This document shows positions 24,260 through 33,376 of a stretch of 64,000 nt of DNA, in pieces. Both the position numbers and the translations under genes were made by a program. Each line of letters begins with the position of its first letter. Positions within the stretch are counted from its first letter, which is position 1. Below the pieces are notes generated by a model that was given only the letters and a program-made list of their open reading frames with translations, did not search any database and was not told the origin of the DNA. The DNA is from Palsa-506 sp963707065 (GTDB taxonomy: Bacteria; Actinomycetota; Actinomycetes; Streptosporangiales; Streptosporangiaceae), in the NCBI GenBank assembly GCA_963707065.1, contig CAVPPJ010000013.1:434001-498000 (forward strand), read 5' to 3'.

Positions 24260-27200
24260 TCAGCTGCCGTCACCGGAGTCGATGCCGTCACCGGAGCTAC
24301 TGCCGTCGCCGGACAGCCCGGTGTCAGACGACGACCCGTTCGAGCTGGCGGCCGAGTTGCTGCCGCTGCTCTTCTTGGAGGTCTTCTTCGATGAGGTCTT
24401 CTTCGAGGTCGTCGAGCCGGAGCCGCCCTTCATGGCGGAGGCCGCGGCCGAGCCTGCGTTCGGGCTTCCGTACATCCCGCCGACGATGTTGCCCACGGTG
24501 GCCATCGCCTGCCCGGTGAGCTGCTGGGTGGTCTGCAGCGCGCTCGCCCTCGCGGCGTTGGCCAGGCCTTGCCCGCTTTGCTGCAGCTGGGCTAGCTGCG
24601 CGGCGCCGGTGAGCCCGCTGCTGAAGTCCTTCTGGGCCGCGGCATCGGCGCCCAGTGACTGCAGCAGGCCCGTATTCGGCGGCGGCGCCTGAAGCACGTT
24701 GTTGATCAGTGACGGCAGGCTGGTCAGCGAGTTAGGCGCAGTCAGCCCGGCCGCGATCGACGGGCCGGCCGTCGGCAGGGTCACCGGCGAGATCGCCGGA
24801 GCCGTGTCGGCCGGTGAGTCCTGCCAGTTCCAGAAGCGGGTGAGGTCGATCTTCTCCGCGGACGGGCAATGCCCGAGCACACCCTCGCCGAGAACGCCCT
24901 GCGTCGGCAGCGCGATTGTGGACTGAGGCGGCGCGAAAGTCGCCTGCTGGTAGGCCAGCAGGTTCTGCTGGATCGCGGCTGGGTCTATACCCATCGAGTC
25001 GGCGACCCCCTGCGGGATCATGAAGGGCATGATCATCGAGTTGCCGAAGAAGCCAAGCAGCTTGTTCTGCACGCAGTTCAGCAGCGGAACGAGCTGGCTC
25101 GCATCGCTAACGCCGTCCGGCGGCACGCCGATCGTGTAGCCGTCGAGCAGGATCGCCCGCTCGTCCGGCGACAGCGACACCCACACCGCCTTCGAGTACA
25201 GCGTGGTGTTGCGCACGACGTGCTGGGCGGCCTTCTCGACCTCCAGGATCTCGTTGTAGCGCAGCACTGGCGCAATCTGCAGCGCCGGAACCGGGTAGGG
25301 CTGCAACGGCAGCACCGTGCCGGAAAGCTGGTCGTTGGCGTAAGTCTCGTTCGGCTGTGGCGGCAGTACGGTGCCGTCCGCGCCGAACTCCTCGATGGCG
25401 GCGGCGAAGTAGGCGACGTTCGGGCCGCCGAGCGCGGGCTCAAGTGTGGTCGAGGTGAGCGTGATCGTCGTCCGCTCGGCCGTGTCGCCGACCACGTTCT
25501 GCAGCGCGGCGCTGCCGCCGGCCCCGAAGATGCTCTCGATCGAGGTGAGCAGGCCGACCATGGGCGAGGCCAGCGTGTAGCTGACCGTGTTCCAGCTCCG
25601 GGTGATCTCAAATCCCACGATGTCGGTGCGGTTCATGGTGGCCGGGAGCGCCAGGCTGCCCTGCAGGGTAGCTGCGGAGCCCTGCCGCTGCCCGAGCAGC
25701 CAGCTGAGCAACTCCTCCTGGCTGGCGAAGGTGTCCGCCGGGATTTCCGCGGGCTGGCCGTTGACCGTGGCAGCGAGCTGCACCGGCCCGACCCTGGTAT
25801 TGCGCCGCGTCACGGCGACGACGCTGACCGTCTCGCAGGACAGGAACGAGCCAGTGAGCGTGAACCGGATGACGTCCTCGGCGACGCCGCCCTCGGTGTC
25901 TACTTCGGCCGTCGGGTCGCTGGCGAACTGCTCGAGCACCTGCAGTCCGTGCTGGAAGCGGCGTGGTACAGCGAGCTGGAGCACGTCCAGGTGCTTGATG
26001 ATGTTCGCGTACCGCTGCAGCACCTGCGGGCGCGAGCCCACCTGGCTCGGGTCGGTCAGCGTCTGCGGCTGGCCCGGCGGCATGAACCGCACGATCTGCA
26101 TCGGGATCAGGCAGGTGAGTGTCAGCCCGTCGATGGCCGTGGTGACGTCGAACATGCGCTGTACCTGCCAGTACTGCATGGTGAGTGCGCGGGTGTGGTT
26201 GTGGTTCGTGATCGTCTTGGTGGTAACCGATTCGGACTCAGTCGCCGACGCCAGGCGCATGCCCGTGCGACTAGCGCTGCGCCGCGCCGCGGCCTGGTTC
26301 TCCGCTGACGACTGCGTTCGCTGCGCGGCCTGCTGCGCCGAATCGCGCTGGCCCTGCAGCCACTCACTGCCGCTCCCGCTGGATGAGGACGACCCGCCGC
26401 CGCCGCTCACCACGATGAGCGATCCGCCCCAGCTGGAGCTGTTCGACTGAGTCTGGAAGTTACTGCCGCCACTGGCCGATTCGCTGAACGCGGAGTTGAA
26501 CGTCGCGGCGGTCGAGGTGTCGCTGAGCGCGCTCTGCTCCTCGGCCTGCTGCTCGCTGAAACTCTCGCTCTCGAACACCTGGGCCGTGTCAGTACGCTCG
26601 AACACCGCAACCTCGGTCTGCTCGCCCGGAGCAAGCGGCAGCGAGTAGACCAGGTCGCCGAGGCCTAGGCCCTGGAACGTCCATTGCTGCGACATCCAGA
26701 GCACGTAGCCGAGGCCAAGCGTCGCCGCCATCGGCACGTTCTCGTCGGCGGTGAAGTTGCCGGAGGTGTCGATGCCGGCGATCTGGTCCTTGAGACCGTC
26801 CCCCGACAGTGGCTGTTCTACCGGCACCCGGTCCGTATAAGTGCTGACGGTCCCGTCGGCGGCGACAGCGGCGCCGTTCCGGTCCGCCGCGGCATTGGCG
26901 GGCGGCGGAACGAACGTGGTGGCGTACTCCGGCAGCGGGATGAAGCCGTTCTTCTCCCCGACCGGCACGGTGATCACCTGGTTCACGATCGACATCTGCG
27001 GCTCGACCAGCCGGAAGAACACGCCGTAAGGAAAAGAGTCGATCGTGGCGTCCGCGGCGAACGACTGCGAGCAGGCGCCGTCCTCGCCGATCTTCACCTT
27101 GGGCAGGGTCGGCGGCGCCGACTGCGGCGGCCCGCTGGCCGGCACGGTGACAGGCACCAGGGCCTCGAGCGCGGCGAGGATGCTCACCGGCAGCGGGGCC

Positions 27201-27706
27201 AGCTGCGATGGGAGCACGACCGTGCCGAGCAGCCCATTCGCGGCGACCTGAGCCTGCGCGACGGTAACCGTCGCGTTCCCGTCGGCACCGTGCACGACGA
27301 ACGTCAGGCCCGCGGCCGGCATCGTGCCGCCGACGGGCATGTCGAGAATGAACGCGCCAGTGTCCTTGGTCAGCGTGGTCTGCACCGGCCCGGTAACGCC
27401 GACCGTGGCCGGATCGAACTGCACCTGGAGGCCCGAGCCCGCGGTGCCGTCCGGCTGGGCCAGCGAGCCGACCACGATGGCAGGCACCGGTGACGCGGCT
27501 AGCGCCCCGCTGATCAAGGCAATATTGTCCTTGACCTGCTGGAGGCCAAGGAAGACCTTGGCCACCGCGGTGAGGCGGAAAGGCGTCAGTGTCGGCGTGA
27601 TCTCACTTCCGGCCTGGCCGAACGGGTCGATCGACACGGGGATGCGCTGCCGGTTAGTCACCGCATCGGCGACGACGATTGCGGAGCGCGCGGGGTCAAC
27701 GGTCAT
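24260..27706 (-). CDS. Large (1148 aa) multidomain protein of unknown function
   Basis: No signal peptide or membrane helix. In order: an N-terminal region; a carboxypeptidase-regulatory-like beta domain (about 75-160, GSLAQPDGTAGSGLQVQFD); a beta-rich stretch; a segment with LGLGDLVYSLPLAPGEQTEV near residue 360; a Ser/Gln/Glu-rich, probably coiled segment (about 380-500) ending ESVTTKTITNHNHTRALTMQ; further mixed domains; and a Lys/Ser/Gly/Asp low-complexity tail (SKKTSSKKTSKKSSG). I do not recognise a named family. The combination of adhesin-like and coiled parts without an export signal, paired with a TIG protein, suggests a large structural or particle component. This is the longest gene in the window. 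Confidence 0.78.
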   Translation of the reverse strand: MTVDPARSAIVVADAVTNRQRIPVSIDPFGQAGSEITPTLTPFRLTAVAKVFLGLQQVKDNIALISGALAASPVPAIVVGSLAQPDGTAGSGLQVQFDPATVGVTGPVQTTLTKDTGAFILDMPVGGTMPAAGLTFVVHGADGNATVTVAQAQVAANGLLGTVVLPSQLAPLPVSILAALEALVPVTVPASGPPQSAPPTLPKVKIGEDGACSQSFAADATIDSFPYGVFFRLVEPQMSIVNQVITVPVGEKNGFIPLPEYATTFVPPPANAAADRNGAAVAADGTVSTYTDRVPVEQPLSGDGLKDQIAGIDTSGNFTADENVPMAATLGLGYVLWMSQQWTFQGLGLGDLVYSLPLAPGEQTEVAVFERTDTAQVFESESFSEQQAEEQSALSDTSTAATFNSAFSESASGGSNFQTQSNSSSWGGSLIVVSGGGGSSSSSGSGSEWLQGQRDSAQQAAQRTQSSAENQAAARRSASRTGMRLASATESESVTTKTITNHNHTRALTMQYWQVQRMFDVTTAIDGLTLTCLIPMQIVRFMPPGQPQTLTDPSQVGSRPQVLQRYANIIKHLDVLQLAVPRRFQHGLQVLEQFASDPTAEVDTEGGVAEDVIRFTLTGSFLSCETVSVVAVTRRNTRVGPVQLAATVNGQPAEIPADTFASQEELLSWLLGQRQGSAATLQGSLALPATMNRTDIVGFEITRSWNTVSYTLASPMVGLLTSIESIFGAGGSAALQNVVGDTAERTTITLTSTTLEPALGGPNVAYFAAAIEEFGADGTVLPPQPNETYANDQLSGTVLPLQPYPVPALQIAPVLRYNEILEVEKAAQHVVRNTTLYSKAVWVSLSPDERAILLDGYTIGVPPDGVSDASQLVPLLNCVQNKLLGFFGNSMIMPFMIPQGVADSMGIDPAAIQQNLLAYQQATFAPPQSTIALPTQGVLGEGVLGHCPSAEKIDLTRFWNWQDSPADTAPAISPVTLPTAGPSIAAGLTAPNSLTSLPSLINNVLQAPPPNTGLLQSLGADAAAQKDFSSGLTGAAQLAQLQQSGQGLANAARASALQTTQQLTGQAMATVGNIVGGMYGSPNAGSAAASAMKGGSGSTTSKKTSSKKTSKKSSGSNSAASSNGSSSDTGLSGDGSSSGDGIDSGDGS

Positions 27707-27871
27707 GGCAGCCCACCTATCGAGATTCGCTTGACACAGAGAAGAGGAACTGCCCCGCCACTTGATACATCCGCGGCGAAAGCCCCGGTCCGACGGACTC
27801 CGGCCCTAGCCGATCAACAGGCTCGCGTTCGCCGACGGGCACCGCCCGAGATCGCCAGGATTGTTGCCTCG

Positions 27872-27939
27872 CTCAAATTGAGACTGGTCCTGCGATGGTC
27901 AGGAGGTACAGATGTGACATAGCCCACACCAATTTGGTG
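27872..27939. promoter_or_regulatory. Two inverted repeats in the divergent promoter region
   Basis: CTCAA-A-TTGAG at 27872-27882 and CACCA-ATT-TGGTG at 27927-27939 lie between the 1148-aa gene (minus) and the acetate-type transporter gene (plus), 40-110 bases before the latter. Either could be a regulator site. The first loosely resembles the monooxygenase operator candidate. Confidence 0.4.
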
Positions 27940-27980
27940 GAGGTTCCTTGGGCTTTGGAGTTCCCGGCGAAGGAGTAGCG

Positions 27981-28655
27981 ATGACCGCACTCGATGCAAC
28001 CGCTGATGGACCAGCCGAATCCGGCGCACACACCGAAGAAGCCGTCGCGGCCCAGCCGTCCGCCGTGGGACCGCTGGCCGGCGACCCGTCCGGGCTGGGC
28101 CTCGCGTGCTTCATCATGGGCGCGGTAGCGCTCGGCCTGTCACTGGTTGGCGTCGTGCCGCAAGCTGAGCTGGGCGCGCCCCTGGCCATCATTCTCGGGG
28201 CCACTTCCATGGGCCTGATCATTACGACAATCTGGTCTGCCGCTCTCGGCCAGACTGCGGTGGCGGCCATCTTCGGTATCTTCGCCGCCTTCTGGCTGAG
28301 CTATTTCATACTCGTAACCGGGCTGATCCGCGGCTGGTTCGGAATCGCCGCGGTCGATGTGATTGCCACCGTGAAGCTGTTCCTGATTACCTGGCTGATC
28401 GTCGTACTGATGCTCACCCTGGCGACGCTTCGGCTGCCGGTGGCCTTCACAGCGGTGTTCGTCCTGGTCGCACTCACGGTGCTGTTCGTACTTCTGGCCT
28501 ACGAGCAGACGCCCGTATCGTCTGGTCTGCTGAAGGCAGGCGGGTACGCCCTGCTGCTCGCCGCAGCCGGGGGCGTGTACCTGTTCTTCAACTCGATCTC
28601 GCTAGGCACCGGCGGCAAAGCTCTCCCGCTCGGCAGGCCAACCCTGAAGGGCTGA
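27981..28655 (+). CDS. GPR1/FUN34/YaaH (AceTr) family acetate/succinate-type transporter
   Basis: 224 residues from the ATG at 27981, with AAGGAG five bases upstream. After a 35-residue hydrophilic N-terminus come six hydrophobic helices. The family entry motif appears as DPSGLGLACFIMG (compare NPAPLGL), and helix 3 contains FAAFWLSYFI, as in SatP/YaaH. A further helix holds FLITWLIVVLMLTLATLRL. The family carries acetate, succinate or ammonium across the cytoplasmic membrane. The first residue of the entry motif is Asp rather than Asn, so substrate may differ. Confidence 0.82.
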   Translation: MTALDATADGPAESGAHTEEAVAAQPSAVGPLAGDPSGLGLACFIMGAVALGLSLVGVVPQAELGAPLAIILGATSMGLIITTIWSAALGQTAVAAIFGIFAAFWLSYFILVTGLIRGWFGIAAVDVIATVKLFLITWLIVVLMLTLATLRLPVAFTAVFVLVALTVLFVLLAYEQTPVSSGLLKAGGYALLLAAAGGVYLFFNSISLGTGGKALPLGRPTLKG

Positions 28656-28740
28656 CCGGCCGGCTGAAGGCGGCGTCGTAGTCCGGGTCTGGCGCCGGGG
28701 CATCGGAACCTGGTAACACCCGCCGTCGTACGATGGCCGG

Positions 28741-29118
28741 GTGGAACCGGGCCCGGCCGACTCGTCAGGCGATCCCAAATTCGGTGCCCCTTCCCGGCGT
28801 ACCTACCTTGCGCAGGAGCGGACCCTGCTGGCGTGGTGGCGTACCGGACTCGCCGCGTGCGCCGTAGCACTTGCCATCGGAAGGCTCTTGCCAGCGGTAG
28901 CCAAGGGGCCGCGTGCGCCGTTCTTGTGGCTAGGCACCGGCTTCGGAATCCTGGCGCTGACGCTGATCGTCTTTGGCACGATGCGCCAGCGCGCGGTCAC
29001 CCGCGCGCTGGAGGAGGGCACCTTCGCTGCCTTGCACCAGCCAGTGGTGATCGGCATGGCCGCGCTGATGACCGCGCTGACCCTGGCCACGATCGTGACG
29101 CTGTTCCTGGGCACGTAG
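28741..29118 (+). CDS. DUF202 (YidH-like) small membrane protein
   Basis: 125 residues from a GTG start. The DUF202 signature is clear: RRTYLAQERTLLAWWRTGLAA leading into helix 1, then helix 2 (FLWLGTGFGILALTLIVFG) and helix 3 near the C-terminus (MAALMTALTLATIVTLFLG). YidH-like proteins are three-helix inner-membrane proteins of unknown function. The gene follows the acetate-type transporter by 85 bases on the same strand and may share its transcript. Confidence 0.85.
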   Translation: MEPGPADSSGDPKFGAPSRRTYLAQERTLLAWWRTGLAACAVALAIGRLLPAVAKGPRAPFLWLGTGFGILALTLIVFGTMRQRAVTRALEEGTFAALHQPVVIGMAALMTALTLATIVTLFLGT

Positions 29119-29301
29119 CCATTTCCTGGGATGCAGCAACCGGCAGTGGCGGCGCTATCGGCCGCGGAGCAGGGCGCCGTGACCAGGCGCCGCTTGCGGC
29201 CGGATGATTTTCCCAATTCGGCTGATTTTAACGGCTACCTTGTGCTCCGCTGTAGGCGTCGGGCCTAGTTTGTCCGGTTGCTTGGCTCGTGGGGGTTCAG
29301 G

Positions 29302-31197
29302 ATGGCTAAGGAGAGACGGGATAGGCCGACGCGCCCGTCGGTGCTGAGCAGCAAGCTAGGATCTGCCCGCCTGGAACCGGGTGCGGAGCTGCCGGGCAAT
29401 GGTTCTTTGAGCAGCAGTTCCCCGGGCACGGCACCGCAGAGCGCACGGCACCAGGGTGAGCAAGCAGCGCGCGAGAATGCCCCAGCATCAGGTCCCGGCG
29501 CTGACCCCGGCCCCGGCTCATGGAACGCCTTCGCGCCAGCGCGCGGGCCCGCGGACGGCGCAGAGCCCGCACCGTTGCCGACGGCAACGCGCGGACCGGG
29601 ACCGCTGCCCCGGCGAGTGCCGAAGCGCACTGACGGGCCACGAGTCCCTCTTGCGTCAGCGCCCCGGCGGATCGTTCAGCCTGTGCGTCTGCCGAGGGCC
29701 GTCCCTGACCCTGACGGAAAGAGCCGCGGCGCTTTTGAGCCGGCCTGCAAGCCCGCCGACGTTTCTGATCCGGTACTGCCGGACCGCGGCGCCGCGGAGC
29801 CGGTGACCTCACGCACGGCGACGCCGGACGCAGCCGTGCCAGGTAAGGGTGCTGGCGGGCCAGCTCGCAGGCCCTCGCCCATTCCCGATCCAGCCACCCC
29901 GCGACAGGACGCCGCCGCGCCAGCACGCAGGCCCGCCAGCATCCCCGATCCAGCCAGCCCGCGACAGGACGCCGCCGCGCCAGCACGCAGGCCCGCCAGC
30001 ATCCCCGATCCAGCCACCCCGGGGCGCGACACCGCCGGGCCGGCCAGCAAGCCCACGGTGATTCCCGGCCCGGTCGTGCCGGACCGCGGCGCCTTCGAGC
30101 CTCCGCCCAAGGTCAAGGCACTGGGCGGGCCTTCCTCCGGTCCGCATGGTCGGCGCCGGGCTCCCGAGCTCGCCGCAAAGGCCAGTGCCTCCCGGGATGA
30201 GCGCTCGGACCTTTCTCCGGTACCGCCAAGGGCGTCCCCGGCCCAGGCTGAGTCCCCGGCCCAGGCTGAGCCGTCATGGGCGGCCGTACTGGCCACCACT
30301 ACGCGGCTCTGGGTACAACGGCGGACGCACGGGCAGGGCACCCCCCGGCGGCGTAAGCGGCTTCCCATCCTGATCGCAATGGTGCTGGTCGTGGCGGCCA
30401 TCGGTGCGCTCGCCTTTGCCCTCGGCAGTAACGGCCGGAAAGACCATGCCGACTCGCGGCCTGGCACCGCCGTCGCCGCGGCAGACGCGGTCCGCTCTCA
30501 GAGCGCCGCATGGGTCGCCCGGCAGGTCGATCGCGATGCGCTTATCGCCTGTGATCTGGTGATGTGCGCTGCCTTGCATTCGCACGGGTTTCCCGCCGCC
30601 GACCTGGTGCCGATCAGGCCCGGCCGGCCTGATCCGCTGGGCGCCGAACTCGTGGTGGCAACGGCAGCCGTGCGGGAGCAATTTGGCGCCCGCCTCGCGG
30701 CGGTGTACGCGCCGCAGGTAATCGCGAGGTTTGGTAGCGGGCAGGCCCGGATAGAAATCCGCCTGATCCCGGCACAAGGTGCAGCAGGCTTTCGCAGCCG
30801 ACTCGCCGCGGAGGAGCGGGCGGCCAGAAAGAACGGAGCCCTGATCCTCGGTAACAGGCAGATCAGCGTGTCACCGGAGGCCGGCGCAGCGCTCAAAAGC
30901 GGCCATGTCGATGAGCGGATACTCGCCACTCTCGCGGCACTTTCGCATAAGCATCCCGTGCATGTCATCGCGTTCGGCGACGCCAGTCCGGGCGCAGGCC
31001 CCGGCGTCCCGCTCCGGTCGGTTGCCCTCGCCGGGACGGACCCCGCGGCCGGGCTCAGTCCCGCTGTCTACCAGCACTGGCTGCTCGGCTTCCTGCACGC
31101 CCAGCGGGCCGAGTACCTCGCCACGTCCATCACAGCCGGGCCGGGAGCCAACGGCGGGGCTGTGGTGAATATTGAGTTCGCTGCTCCCAGCACGTAA
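29302..31197 (+). CDS. Single-pass membrane protein with long repeat-rich cytoplasmic N-terminus
   Basis: 631 residues from the ATG at 29302 (MAKERRDRPTRPS). Residues 1-350 are a disordered Pro/Ala/Arg-rich segment with 20-residue repeats of the type PARRPASIPDPASPRQDAA. A basic RRRKRLP precedes one transmembrane helix at about 355-377 (ILIAMVLVVAAIGALAFALG). The remaining 250 residues are predicted outside and contain conserved-looking blocks (WVARQVDRDALIACDLVMC, and LLGFLHAQRAEYLATSI) plus two cysteines. The layout resembles actinobacterial surface or septal proteins with a disordered cytoplasmic arm, but no family is recognised. Confidence 0.72.
   Translation: MAKERRDRPTRPSVLSSKLGSARLEPGAELPGNGSLSSSSPGTAPQSARHQGEQAARENAPASGPGADPGPGSWNAFAPARGPADGAEPAPLPTATRGPGPLPRRVPKRTDGPRVPLASAPRRIVQPVRLPRAVPDPDGKSRGAFEPACKPADVSDPVLPDRGAAEPVTSRTATPDAAVPGKGAGGPARRPSPIPDPATPRQDAAAPARRPASIPDPASPRQDAAAPARRPASIPDPATPGRDTAGPASKPTVIPGPVVPDRGAFEPPPKVKALGGPSSGPHGRRRAPELAAKASASRDERSDLSPVPPRASPAQAESPAQAEPSWAAVLATTTRLWVQRRTHGQGTPRRRKRLPILIAMVLVVAAIGALAFALGSNGRKDHADSRPGTAVAAADAVRSQSAAWVARQVDRDALIACDLVMCAALHSHGFPAADLVPIRPGRPDPLGAELVVATAAVREQFGARLAAVYAPQVIARFGSGQARIEIRLIPAQGAAGFRSRLAAEERAARKNGALILGNRQISVSPEAGAALKSGHVDERILATLAALSHKHPVHVIAFGDASPGAGPGVPLRSVALAGTDPAAGLSPAVYQHWLLGFLHAQRAEYLATSITAGPGANGGAVVNIEFAAPST
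29881..30060 (+). repeat. In-frame 60-bp tandem repeat (20 aa), three units
   Basis: Units 29881-29940 and 29941-30000 differ at only two of 60 positions; the third, 30001-30060, is diverged in its second half. A weaker fourth copy may lie at 29821-29880. They code for the repeated cytoplasmic arm of the membrane protein. Confidence 0.9.
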
Positions 31198-31284
31198 CCG
31201 TGCTCGCTCCCCGGCCCCAAAGCGGTGATCTTCCCGCAGCGACGCCCGGTCCGGTAGCAATGCCCGGTCTTACTCCGTGCGCCG

Positions 31285-31989
31285 TCACACCGTGACGAGC
31301 AGCAAGCGGCTGGCCAGCGCCACCGAGGCAGCCAGGCTGTCGAGAAAAAGCCCGCGCGCGAAAGAATCATCGCGCAACTGCCACAGCAACAGGGAATTGC
31401 CCCAGGCGAGGTCGCGGGCGGCGTTGATGCTCCAGCCGCAGACAAGGTCATCGACCGCCTGCAGATGGCGATCGATGGCAAGCTCCGGCGCGGACTCGAA
31501 CGACTGCCGGACGGACTGCTCGGCCGCGTCCAGCAGCGCGTCCACCTTGTGGTAGTCGGCAAGATGCGTACCCGCCGTCGGCACAGTCGCCAGATCTGTA
31601 CAGGCGGCAACCAATGCCAGCGGCAGGTCGTGGTTGATGTGCGCGTTCATGCCGGCCAGAGCGAACTGGATCGGCTCGATCCCGGTGTCGCCACGCCGCT
31701 CCAAAAGAGGGCGCCAGGCCAGCGGCACCGCCGAGTTGCTGCCCGCGGCGTCGACCGCCGCGAAGTAGAGATTGGCAAAAGCCACGTCAAGCTCGGTCAT
31801 GAAGGCGGGATCAGCAAAGGTCCCCTGGCCGAGTTCGCTGTCCACCTCCCGGGTCACCTCGATGTACATGCGATTGAAACAGGCCAGGCCGTCATCAGCA
31901 GCAGTGGTGTTCTCGATGACCTGCATGCGGGCCATCGCCTCGGCGATCGACGTGACCGGCGCCTGCGGCACGGGCGGAGCGGCGGGCAT
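31285..31989 (-). CDS. DUF5995 family protein
   Basis: 234 residues, mainly helical. Conserved-looking blocks are GLACFNRMYIEVTREVD, FMTELDVAFANLYFAAVD, the central MNAHINHDLPLALV and a C-terminal ARDLAWGNSLLLWQLR. The length and the NAHINHDLPLA motif match the actinobacterial DUF5995 family, whose function is not known. The His/Asp pair in INHDL is a possible metal or catalytic site. There is no signal peptide or membrane segment. Confidence 0.78.
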   Translation of the reverse strand: MPAAPPVPQAPVTSIAEAMARMQVIENTTAADDGLACFNRMYIEVTREVDSELGQGTFADPAFMTELDVAFANLYFAAVDAAGSNSAVPLAWRPLLERRGDTGIEPIQFALAGMNAHINHDLPLALVAACTDLATVPTAGTHLADYHKVDALLDAAEQSVRQSFESAPELAIDRHLQAVDDLVCGWSINAARDLAWGNSLLLWQLRDDSFARGLFLDSLAASVALASRLLLVTV

Positions 31990-32092
31990 TGCGTCACTAT
32001 ACGGCCACTGACCCCCTAGCGATCAAGCCTCTGGCCTGCTGGAGATGCACGCCGCACTGCGCGCAGCGTTCGGAAGGCGGCACAATGTACGC

Positions 32093-32377
32093 ATGACGGC
32101 CTACATCCTTGCGGATATCGACGTGACAGACCCGGTTCGGTACGAGGACTACAAGGTCCTCGCGGCGGCATCGGCAGCGCAGTACGGCGGCCGCTATACC
32201 GTGCGTGGCGGCGCGGTGGAAGTACTCGAGGGGAGCTGGCCGACAAGGCGGTTCGTGGTACTCGAGTTCCCCGACGGCGCCGCCGCCCGACGGTGGTACA
32301 CGTCGCCGGAATATAGCGCGGCAATCTCGATCCGGCAGGAATGCGCAGATGCGAAACTGGTGCTCGTCGAGCAGTAA
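32093..32377 (+). CDS. DUF1330 domain protein
   Basis: 94 residues from the ATG at 32093, a compact ferredoxin-like dimeric alpha/beta-barrel. The family signature is present: AYILADIDVTDPVRYEDYK, then GGRYTVRGGAVEVLEG, RFVVLEFPD and WYTSPEYSAAISIRQ. DUF1330 proteins are about 95 residues and of unknown function, though the fold resembles small monooxygenases and muconolactone-isomerase-like proteins. An upstream in-frame start adds sixteen non-conserved residues and was not chosen. Confidence 0.9.
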   Translation: MTAYILADIDVTDPVRYEDYKVLAAASAAQYGGRYTVRGGAVEVLEGSWPTRRFVVLEFPDGAAARRWYTSPEYSAAISIRQECADAKLVLVEQ

Positions 32378-32555
32378 CCGGGCACTGCAACCTGGTACCG
32401 GGCGCTACCCGCAGAACACGCGCTGCGCCGCCGTTGACGAGCGCCGTCGCGCTGGGTGATGCTCGGAACGAACCTGGTCCGCGAACCGTGTCCGCGAGCC
32501 GCCTCGCGAGCCCAGCGCCGCGAGACGATCGCGGCGTCCCAGAATCGGGGCACTT

Positions 32556-33326
32556 GTGTCCGCACCTCCGCTCACACCCGGCTCGCATTACGGCGATGAC
32601 GAGGCGGCCGGTGCCCGTGCGGCCGGGCTGATCGCGGTCGCAGAGGACCTGGCCGGCGAGTTCTCGCTGCGCCCGCTGCTCGAGCGGATCCTGCTCCGCT
32701 GCACCGAGCTGCTCGGCTGCGACGCCGGCTCGATCTGCAGCGTCGACGAGGCAGCCGGCACATACCGCAAGGAAGCCGACATCGGAGTCGCCTGCCAGTC
32801 CGGCCACGTCTTCCCGCTCACCGAGGGGATGACAGGAGCCGTAGTGGCACGCCGGGGCCCGGTCTGGTTCGCCAGGTACAGCGATGTCCGCGGTGGTCAC
32901 GTGGCTCCCGACGCACGGGCCACCCTTCGCGGCGTCATCGGCGTCCCGCTCGACTGGCGAGGGCGCATCATCGGCGCCTGCATCGTGTTCAGCCGTGATG
33001 CGAAGCGCTCGTTCGGCCCTGCGGACGCCCAGCTACTGCAGCTGTTCGCCAAGCATGCCGCGATCGCACTGGCCAACGCCCGGATGTACGAGCAGGCGGA
33101 GGAGCGGGCCAGGGCCGAGGCCGCTGTCACTGAGCGCGAGCGCCTGCTGCACGAAGTCCACGACACGATCACGCAACGGCTGGTGAGCGTCCGTGTGCAC
33201 ATCGAGACGGCCGAACAGCGCCTCGCCGAAGACACCCGGCAGCGCTCGCGGGGGCCGGGCCGGGCGACGGACTGTCTTCCGGCGGTCTCGAACCGGCCGA
33301 TACGACTTCCCTCGCCACCCTGCTGA
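32556..33326 (+). CDS. GAF sensor histidine kinase, N-terminal part (frame interrupted)
   Basis: 256 residues from a GTG. Residues about 25-190 form a GAF domain (FSLRPLLERILLRCTELLGC, GVPLDWRGRIIGACIVF). A HisKA_3 helix follows, with the phospho-accepting His in RLLHEVHDTITQRLV. The frame then runs into non-homologous residues after about 33225, while the rest of the kinase continues one frame lower from about 33233 (AALAGAGPGDGLSSGG). A one-base loss, perhaps in the G-run at 33250-33254, would explain this. With the next feature it makes one GAF-kinase-receiver-HTH gene, broken here or mis-sequenced. Confidence 0.75.
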   Translation: MSAPPLTPGSHYGDDEAAGARAAGLIAVAEDLAGEFSLRPLLERILLRCTELLGCDAGSICSVDEAAGTYRKEADIGVACQSGHVFPLTEGMTGAVVARRGPVWFARYSDVRGGHVAPDARATLRGVIGVPLDWRGRIIGACIVFSRDAKRSFGPADAQLLQLFAKHAAIALANARMYEQAEERARAEAAVTERERLLHEVHDTITQRLVSVRVHIETAEQRLAEDTRQRSRGPGRATDCLPAVSNRPIRLPSPPC

Positions 33327-33376
33327 GCCAGGCCAGCGCGGCCGCGAGGGACGCCCTCGCTGAAGCCCGGCTGACT

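Noticed and set aside
24869..26308. A 479-residue plus-strand frame opposite the 1148-aa gene
   Set aside because: Arg/Gly/Val-rich composition typical of antisense frames. The minus-strand frame is longer, continuous and has sensible domain composition.
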